DNA of 64,000 nucleotides, from assembly GCF_033958435.1 (NCBI RefSeq), contig NC_134138.1, positions 265,957,798 to 266,021,797 on the forward strand, read 5' to 3'. Of the stretch, positions 41,501 through 51,900 are shown in pieces. A model generated the notes under the pieces. It saw only the letters and a program-made list of their open reading frames with translations. It did no database searches and was not told the origin of the DNA. Position 1 is the first letter of the stretch. Each line of letters starts with the position of its first letter. Position numbers and translations under genes: made by a program. Source of the DNA: Carettochelys insculpta. Lineage: Eukaryota; Chordata; Testudines; Carettochelyidae.

Positions 41501-44500
41501 CCATTTATGGACCTAACCTGCAAAAATTTATCGAGCTCTTTTTTAAACCCTAAGAGAGTCCTGGCCTTCACAGCCTCCTCCGGCAAGGAGTTCCACAGGC
41601 TGACTGTGCGCTGTGTGAAGAAAAATTTCCTTTTATTAGTTTTGAACCTACTACCCATCAATTTCATTTGGTGTCCCCTAGTTCTTGTATTATGGGAAAA
41701 GGTAAATAATTCTTCTATATTCACTTTCTCCACACCATTCATGATTTTATATACCTATATCATAGCGCCCCTCAATCGCCTCTTTTCCAGACTGAAAAGT
41801 CCCAGTCTCTCTAGCCTCTCCCCATAAGGGACCCGTTCCAAACCCCTAATCATCTTAGTCGCCCTTTTCTGTACCTTTTCTAATGCCAATATATCTTTTT
41901 TGAGGTGAGGAGACCACATCTGCACGCAGTACTCGAGATGTGGGCGTACCATAGTTTTATATAGGGGAAGTATGATATCTTTTGTCTTATTATCGATCCC
42001 TTTTTTAATAATTCCTAACATCCTATTTGCTTTACTAACTGCCGCTGCACACTGCGTGGATGTCTTCAGAGAACTATCCACTATAACTCCCAGATCCCTT
42101 TCCTGATCTGTCGTAGCTAAATTTGACCCCATCATGTTGTACGTGTAATTTGGGTTATTTTTTCCAATGTGCATTACCTTACACTAACCCACATTAAATT
42201 TCATTTGCCATTTTGCTGCCCAATCACTCAGTTTGCTGAGATCTTTTTGTAGTTCTTCACAATCCCTTTTGGTTTTGACTGTCCAATAAAGCATGTTATA
42301 CTTTCAAGGAAGCTTATTGCTATCACTGCACCACACTGTACAACCAAGATTTGAAATGACAAAAGCTAAAACATGTTCAAGGGCCATTAGGTACTAGTTA
42401 GCAAACAGTGACCATTTATTTAGCTAAGTGGGGCAATTCACATTTCAAAAAAGTTCACATATACAGACACTATGTCGTCCCCCCCCCCAACCAAATTTGT
42501 TAAGTTATTCAGCCTTACATTGCATGGCACTCAAGCCCTCACACCTCCCAAGCTTCCCCCCACCCTCAAAAAAAATGAGCCAGTCTCTCCCTACAAGCAC
42601 ATTTGTACAGGTACTATTCCCCCTCTCCCAGGGGAGTTCATAATATCCAAATGCAAAGGACCCCTGACTTGCTGCCTGAGCACAGGTAGCTCCTATAGTG
42701 GCAGCTGCATTTTCTGGCCAAGGGTACCAATCTAGGGCAACTTCTCTGCCATATGTCCACTTAGAGGAAAACTGCTTACCTCTGGCTTCACACTGTTGTG
42801 ATGAGCACAGCAAGCACTAACAACATGGACAGCACTGATGACACTAGCATCCAAACACAGGTCTGCAGACATTTCCAATGGGATTTTCATCTCCCAAAAG
42901 GGCATCCAGCCACCCTTCTACACAAGCTGAGAGTGTAATTAAACCCTCTTTTGCCAGGGCCTCAGCGATCTGAGTAAGTTTTCATAACCCTACGCAATCC
43001 ATTCCAGTGTTTTATCACCCTCCCAGTGAAGCACTTTTTCCTAATATTCAACTTAGACTTGCTCTACTGAAACTTGAGACCACTGCACCTTGCTCTATCA
43101 TCTGCCACCACTGAGAACAGCCTGGCTCCATCCCTCTTTGGAAACCCCCCTCCCCCTTTCAGGGGGCTGAAGGTTGCTATCAAATCCCCTTCTCAAACTT
43201 CTGTGGACTAAATAAGCTCAGTTCACTCAGCCGCTCCTAAACCACACATCCCAGACCCGTAATCCGTTTTCACTGCCCTCCACTGGACTCCCTCCAATTT
43301 GTTCACAACCCTTCTGTAGTAAGGGACCCAAAACTAGGTGCATTACTCCAGATGAGGCCTCAGTATTGCCAGACGAGTAACCATTCCCACAACCTGCAGG
43401 CAATGCTCTTACTAATGCAGCCCACTATGTCATCTGAAAACCCCATTCTCTAAAGACAGCACTTACCTCTGGAATATTGTTAATGCTTGCCACCTTAGGG
43501 TAAGCCATACTCCTCACTGCCTCAGCTCTTAAAGCACATGTGTAAGTCATTTTAAACAGCAAGCTGGCCCAGCAAACTTTCCTATATGTTGGCATATGTT
43601 ATTCATAGCTCACTGCACTACTCACAATCAACTTTCCAACCCTGAAGTGGCCAGAGAAGTCTGGGGTAGCCACTCCCAGTTATAGCAACAACGAGAAGTC
43701 CGGTAGCACCTTACAGACGAACAGATACTGTGGAACATAAGCTTTCATGGGCAAAGACCCACTTTGTCAGATGCAATGTAGTGGAGGTGCTTCTGGCCCA
43801 TGAAGGTGGCCTCATGTGTGTCTCTTTACACTACAGGGGCAGGCATGCTGCTCACAAAGCACCACAAATGCAGCTCTATTCTTGTGTTCCCACTAGCCTG
43901 CATTTGTGAGCCAGCACTGGCAGTGGCAGTCTACACAATGGATACTCTAACAGCTTTGCCAGTTACATTGAGCACCATCTGCCAGAAGAGTCTGTAGTGC
44001 CAGAGTACTACTCCTCCCTCCTGCTATTGCTGCCCCATCAGGAAATCCCTCAGGTATCTTTGCTTGGATAGAAAACACTCCCAAAAAGTCCAGCAGCACC
44101 TGATGGATCCTTTGCCATTTCCTAACACAGAAGTGAAAGCACAAACAAGAGAAGTTCATCAAAAGACATCTCCTCCAATATGACGTTGTTTTTGGTTACC
44201 AGGAGTGCACAGAACAAGATTAGTCTGCAGACTATGCTGGCAGCTGTTCAAACTTCCTGTGACACGCAGGGCAGGCAGTAAAACTTTCCCACAATGCACC
44301 ATAGTCCAAGGGCAGGAGTGGCCAACCCACAGCTCTTTGAGCAATTAAATGCAGCTCCTTCAGACCCACGCACCAGGAGTGCTTACTGCCACTCTGCGCA
44401 TGCACCCCAGGGCTTGGAGGGAGAAAAGCATGGCAGCTGCTGTGGCTATGGTGAGCCCTAGGCATTGGGTTAAACCGGGTGAGGGGGGCGTGGCAGGGTG

Positions 44501-45956
44501 ATTTGGGTATTGTTTGTCTGGCTACAGGTATGTAAGGATTGGCTTAGAGCAGAGGAGCTGGGTGTGCCTGATTCTGGAGGAGTGAGGGATTGGGTTAGAG
44601 CAGGGGAGCACCTGGCACTGAGCCATGTATTATATTTATATATATATATATATATATTTATTTGTATCTGTCTATCTGTATGCATGCATAATATAATATA
44701 ATATAATATAATATAGATAATATACATATGTCTATATGGATCAGATCAGCAACCCCCAGCATGGGTGCCAACAGCAGCATATGAGCCAGTTTTCTTCAGC
44801 ACACGAGGGAGGAGCTCAGCTCCATCCCTCCTCCCACATGCAACCAGGAGCATGCTCAAAGCCATGCCACCTCTGGATACACAAAAGACCAGCTAATGCT
44901 ACCAACCACCACCTAACTGGTAAAGCTCTGCAACTTCATTTATGTATTAAAGAAGCTGTTGTAAGTAGGACTATTAGTGATCTTCAAAAGTATCACCAGC
45001 ACTTGAACTGTATGTGGAGGTCAAAAGGTCAAATTTCAGCTCTCTGCCTCAGAAAGTTTGCTCCCCCTGATATAGGTAGATAGCTAAAAATGAATATATA
45101 ATATATGTATCTTTGCTTATATCCATACCTATTTTGGCTCGTAGTCTCTAACTGGTTGGCCACCCCTGTTCTTGGGCCAGATTGGCTGGGGTGGGGCGTG
45201 TTAGAGATTTTGGGAAATGGTTACTTTGACTTGGGTCTGTGCGCTGCAGTATGGTACAATGTGGTGTAGGCCGCGCATTCCTTCCGAACCTCAAGAGAAC
45301 AACCACCAAAAAGGATCTGAAATATGAGGCATGTTTCTTGGCAAGGGGTAGAGTATTTAATCCCAATTCTCTCTCCTACTGCAACATTTGCGCTGACCCA
45401 ACAGAAAATTTAGCTTTTATAAGAACAAGGGAATTCCATTCTACAGCACAGAGATGTAATCAGCCTCACAAAGACAAGAGAGTTTAAACCTGAAATCAGA
45501 GTGACAAACAAGTTAATTATGTATATTAAAATAGGATCACTTAGAGTTACATAAGGCCGCAGATGTTTATACAGCAAGAAAATAGGAAGCACATACAATG
45601 CTGCCATAATTGCTGTTTACACTGAACTATATCTCAGCTGCTGCTAAGTTATTCAGATGCCAGAATGCTTCCGAGTTAGTGGCTTGTTTTGATTTGCAGA
45701 GCGTGCTAAAGAAGAGGGCTGGCGCAGTATCCTTAAACCACAAATATTTGACAGCTCATTCTGAAGGATCTACCCCCACATAAGGAACCTCACCCCTGCA
45801 CTGACACCCTTCCACTTTCCTAGGGCTGGCCACTATTCCATCAACACCAGTGAAAACTACTCCTGGGACAACCTGAGAGTAATGTGTAGCATTCCCAGCC
45901 CAAAAGCTGGACTCTCCTGTCAGGTTATCTGGCACCACTGAATTGATGAGCTGGCC

Positions 45957-45999
<43 letters not shown>

Positions 46000-48900
46000 C
46001 TACCTACCTCTGTGGTGCTGTAGCAACTCACATGGCCTCAGAAATAATAGTGCAGCATAGGAGTGTGTGCAGATAACTCTCTGAATTCTAAATATATGCT
46101 TCCAGTGAGTTTGGACCTGAAGAACCTATTCTTAAAGCACATGTGTAAGTCATTTTAAACTGCAAGCTGGCCCAGCAAACTTTCCTATATGTTGTCATAT
46201 GTTATTCATAGTTCAACTGATCCCAGCTGCTTAAGTCTTCACTATTACTAACATTTAACTTCAGTTGGCCTAAGCAACATTTGAAAATAAAACTATTTTG
46301 AATGGTCAACTATTTTGAATGAGGTCATTTGGTCAAAGCATAGAAGAGACAGGAAAGCCAAACATCACCAGTCTGGGCAAGCACACGTGAATTGTGAGTA
46401 CAAATGCACAACTGAGATTGTCACTCACCCAACTCACTGTTGTCATCCACCAAAATAATTTCATGAAGGAGATAGGCTGGAGTGCGATCCAGTACGCTAT
46501 GCACTGTCCGAAGCAAAGCTGAAAATGCTTCATTATAAAAGCAGATAACAATGCTGGCAAATGGTAAATCAGAAGGGTAGGACTTTTCTCTGCACCTACA
46601 AACAAAAGACACACCTGTGTTCAATGTACATTTGTACAGGATTGAATATTTTGAGAAAGCACCACAAACAGCAATACTAATTGAATTATCAATTGTTCTC
46701 TTACACTTCAGTGTTACACTATGGGCACGTCTACGCTATAAACGTAAGTCAATTGAATAAAATTCAGCTTACAGCTGCCACAGTTACTATTGTGGTGGTT
46801 TGTGCCCACACCACCTTACTTCCCCCCCAGCAGCATGCATCCTCACCATGAACATTTCCACCAACTTAAGAGGAACAGTGAGGGGAGAGGGTGAGAGCCA
46901 GGGCTCTTAACTCTGTGTGAAGCTCCTCACTGGGAGTCTGGATGCCTCTGCCTGGCTTCTCCCCGCTTGGCTTCTCAGCTCTGTCAGGAGCCTGGCTACC
47001 ACTGGCCTGCCCCATCAGTGTCCGGTCTCCCTGCTAGGAACCCAGGGCAGTTACACTGGGCTCCAGGTGTGGAGCTCTCTCCAGTGGGCACAGCCATGAT
47101 CCAAGTGGGGAACAGAGAACTGAGAAGGGGCAAGGGAAGCCAGCTCCTAGTGGGGAGATTGGCCTCAGAGACTGGCAGGCTGCTACATTTCCCCTAGGGT
47201 GCCAAGGGCCTGGGCAGCAGCCTGGATTAGAGTGTGGAGCCAGGGCAGCAGCCAGGCTGGGAACAGGGAACCAGGAGAACACTTGTGCTATCTGTGGTGA
47301 TGGGGAAGCCCAGGCAGGCAGCCTGAGTTGGAAGCCTGGGTGACAGCTCCCCTTCTCAGAGCAGAGACAGCCTGGTGAGCTGGAAGCTATCTTTGTCTAT
47401 TTTATAGTTCCAGCAGAGTTGTGAAACTGACAAGAATGACAGCTAATACATGTAATGTGTTGCCGTAACTACAGTGAAATAAGCTCAAGGCCTCTCATGG
47501 ATATGTAACTATTAAGCCAGTATAATAGGGTGTTTCTATCAGTGGAAGAAAGTTGTAGTGCATACAGTAACATAATTCTGTAGATGACAAACTTTGTCAA
47601 CCTAATAATTTAGTGTAAACCAGGCCTAAGATTCATTAGCACTATATATTTATATTAGGGCTCAAAAAAGAACAGAATAGCCTCACACCTACAGTACACA
47701 CAAACAGGACCCTCATAAATAGGGTTTACTGCTGCATGTTACAAAAGAATGCGTGTGCGCCCTTAAGGCCATACAATGCTATAGCATCACATTCCTCACG
47801 TACAGTAGTTAGAGCAGGCAATGAAAGTCTTGTAGTAAAAATACAAGGATTTTTATCTACCTTATTCATTTTCTCTCCCTGATGTCTACAAATCATATCT
47901 GGCACAGGGTAAACTGCCAATACTGGCATTTGAGAGAGGATGAAGTGATAGCAAAAAGAACCTCAAGACCTAGTCTAGTCAGTGGATTCAGCTCTGGGAG
48001 GGATATGCACTTTTCAACAACTAAGGCCCATGACACTTACACTCAATTGACCAACGACAAACAAAAGAGTTATCCCATGATTTTGGTTTTTTTGAGGAGG
48101 GGAGGCACGCTCGAGGCATTCAGATGGTTGCTTTACTTCATCTAAGCACCATGAAGTATAGAAAAACTGTGCTTTCGAACAGAGAATCCCTAGATAGAGA
48201 GCACTATTTTCTCAACACCAAGAAAGGGGCCTATTTAAAGCTGCTTTTCTCACTTTCCCAACCCCTATTGCAGCAACAGGAGTCAGAACATAAAGAGCAT
48301 TCTGCCACCCTTAGACTCCATCAAGCCTTCCAACAGTAACTTGAATATTTAAACTTTAAGCGTCTAATTTTCAAGACACTGAGCACAACAGCTTGTAACA
48401 GCTTCAGTCAGAGTTGGGGTATTCTGTTCCTCAGGGCTGGAGGGGAAAAAAAAGAGAGCAAACTAAAAACACTGTTCCAGAATTCTTAAATCACAAGGTT
48501 TATAATTAGAGGGATGGAATAGGCATGTAGGTCACCCAGTGCTGAATGGAATCAGTAAATTGCTCTTCTACACTGTATTGCTGAGACCCTTCCCCCAACC
48601 TACACTCATGTTACTATTTGCTACCTCTGAGATCAAATAAAATAGGTTTCTGCAAACCCAAAGCCCTGGCTGGGATGATTTATCTGGGGTTGGTCCTGCT
48701 TCAAGCAGAGGGCTGGAGCAGATGACTCTGCGGGTGTCTGACAATCCTCATCTTCTATGATTCCATGAAAACCTAGTACTCAAAGCGTGTAAAAGTTTCA
48801 AAAAAAACTCACAGTCCCATAGTCTTTTTAAGGTGCTAACACATTTATTAGGTAATGAGCTTTCATAGATAAGACCAACTTCTTCAGATTGAGTCCAATA

Positions 48901-51900
48901 TGAAAATCTAAAGAAATGGCTTTCACCCACAAAAGCTCATTACCCAGTAAACCAAACTTGTTAATCTTTAGGCACTACAGCACTGCTTGTTTTTTGTAAA
49001 GCTACAGATTAACATGGCTACACTTGTGAGACTGTGTATAAGTTCTTACACCCAGTTTATGTTTTTAATTAAGTACATATAAGTCCAATTAAGAATGTTT
49101 ACAAAATTGTACTGATACACAAGAAACAAAAAGTTATACTGAATATTAAAAAAAGTGAACCTAGCAGCTAGTTACACTCATCCTGCTGCTTACCTGTTTG
49201 CTATCACTGCAACAAAAAATGTGGAAAAACATGTTAGACTGACTTAAAATGAAAGTATTTTTACAACCCAGTATATAATTAATACAGGTAATGAATTTGG
49301 TCCCCCCATATCACCCCTAATAAATTACTTCAGCATAATCCTGCACAGAATACATGTATGCACCATGCAAACCACTCTATGTCCAATGTATATCTGTCCT
49401 CTATTGAAATATCCCCACTAATCCATTAACGGAGATCTCCTAAGCATACTCTGATCACTACACTGATTCAATCTCACCATTAGTTGGTTGTTTATCCGTT
49501 ACGTCACACACAGAGAAGTTCCGCATTACATCAGTTAGAGATTATCTAACCCATTTCACTACCATATATTTGAAGTTAGATCTTTCAGGTGACCATTAGA
49601 TGGTCTCTCATATTTAAACTGAGCAGAATACTGTCAGCTTCTCCATAACACAGGACTGAGAAAACAAAATTTCTATTTAACCCTCTGACCCATTCCGCTG
49701 AGTGTCATTTGATTCCTCTATGCATGTATTTCTTTGAAAACAACACTTTAAAAATCTAGATTTTCTTTTAAATTCTAAATTCAAAGAGAATTCTGTGTGG
49801 TAAAGTAGTTAAATTTATGACTTGCTCAGGTGCTCTTAAAACTACCATACACACACTGACTTCAGGAAGTGTTAGTCTGACTTTCTCATGTGACCTGCTC
49901 AGTTGAGATTTTCCAGTTACATACAATTATTATCCCATTCCCATTTTCTTTGGGCTTAAAAGAGTAACCTCAACCCATCTTGCTGCAAATATTAAAGGAC
50001 TGGAAATCTGCCTTCAGTGGCAACAGATGTGTTGAATGCAAATTATAATAGATGGGTAGCTGCCAAATGTTTAACTCCTGCCTCATTATTTGGCATATGG
50101 GCCCCTTGAAAACATAGCATTCCTCTATAAATATATACAGGACGTACTTTGCATCCCTTGTATCTGGCACATCTCTATGGTATCCCAAACGGTTGCTGAT
50201 AAGCATATTGAAGGCATGCTTCTGATAGCCCAAGTCTCTCACCTCCTGATCATGCTCATTAAAAATCATGCCTGTAAATAGAAACACCAAAATCAGTTCA
50301 CTGGGTCAAAAAATGTCCTCTGGCAACGATCGTGTACTGCAACAGAGAAATTCATGCACAGCTTTCAGAAGCCACCTTCAAACTTTTTTTTAACCCTTGC
50401 TTTCAAAGCACATTTCTGTGTATAATGTCTATCCCAACAAGTCTATGAAAAGCCATTATAGGTGCAATAAAAATAGTCTATGTACATGGAATGTAATACT
50501 TCCACCAACCTCCAAAAAGAGTGATGGCTCTCCACTGTGCTTACTTCCTATTCCCCTGCAAATTCCTTCCTGCAAAAACTTCCCTCTTAACTCAGTATAA
50601 GACAGGTGTCAAACACCAAACCAATCAGCCAGATGTAGCCCAGTTGATGCATGAACGTGGTGCCCAGAGCAGATTAAGATGCTACCAAGTGTAGGTTTCT
50701 ATTTAAATACAGTAGAAAGTCCTTCCCATCATGGACACTTGCGTATTGCAATTTTCCTAAGACTGCAGCAAGACAAACAATAGCTATTAAAGAAGCCTGG
50801 TCTATTTCATTTATCACACTTGAATTATTGAGACTCAAGCCTCAGAACAGTTAACTTCAGCAGCAACATAGTTACCTATACCTTAGCTGACTGTTTTAGC
50901 AGAACCATCAATAACCACTGAATGAACTGTAAGGGCAGAGGCAGCCATCCAGTTTAAAAAAAGTGCACTAGTTAAATAGTCTTTCAATGTCACTCTTTCT
51001 GTCCCGGACTCTGGGCTTGCGGCCAAACAATTCAAACTCCACTGTTCTAGATTTCCAAACTTAAATGAGTTCTGTTGTACTTAGAGACACTTCACTCAAC
51101 ACTTAGTACATGCCCTGAAGAACCGAAACAAAGGATTTCATTTATTTTTTCCCCCTTATTCAACATGTCAAGGGCGTGACAAACAAAGAAACAAAGAAAC
51201 CCTAAATTCATCTTCTGCGACATGCCAGAGATTACTTTGCTTTGGATAGCTATGCAAAACCAGGTGACCTAGGGCAATGACAATCTCAGCCTTCGATGGA
51301 GGTTGCGCAATCAGAAATGAAAGGGGCAGAATATAAGGAGAAACTCAAGTCACAGAAAAATTTTGTGAGGAGAGAGAGAGTAAGAATAGACCCATATCTC
51401 CCTTTACAGTACAGCTGTGACAGCTGGTCATGTTACATCGTAATGGAATTTGCATCAAACATGTAACAGTGACTCAACACATGGATGGTCCCTCCCTCTT
51501 AAAAAGATGTGCACCGATGTGACTGTCTCCATGGCGTTTGCACTGAGCAGAGGTTTTATCCACCATGGTAACAAGGCAGCAAAACACTAATCAGACATTA
51601 AAAATGCAGTTATTAACAGCGTCATCTTCCCTTTCTTGTCCAGCCATAGCCACAAATGCAGTAGCACAAATACTTCCTTGGAGCTGCACATCTGACTTTA
51701 GCAATGCTTTTGTCTCTCCAGGGGTTTTAAGCTAGGTCATGCTTCCAGCCAGCAAGCACTACTGCCATTGAGCCTGCTCACTTCATCCACTTGAAGAACC
51801 ACATGTCTGAAAACATGAAGCCAAATTGCACTGTTTTTTGTCCCGTAGACTGCCCTCACATAAGCGGTCTCCCGCATCCACCAAAGAGAAACTCTATTAT

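Larger units (their letters stand above)
37011..46428. other. GALNT11 intron between exons 3 and 4, repeat-dense
   Basis: A 9.4-kb intron made largely of mobile elements: a PLE inverted unit, three CR1 fragments, a PLE terminal repeat, a hAT-like element and several microsatellites. No host coding sequence was found. Confidence 0.85.
46596..50147. other. GALNT11 intron between exons 2 and 3
   Basis: Contains a TIR element (46.73-47.63 kb), a CR1 tail (48.67 kb) and a PLE inverted pair (48.8-49.03 kb). The remainder is unique intron. Confidence 0.8.
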
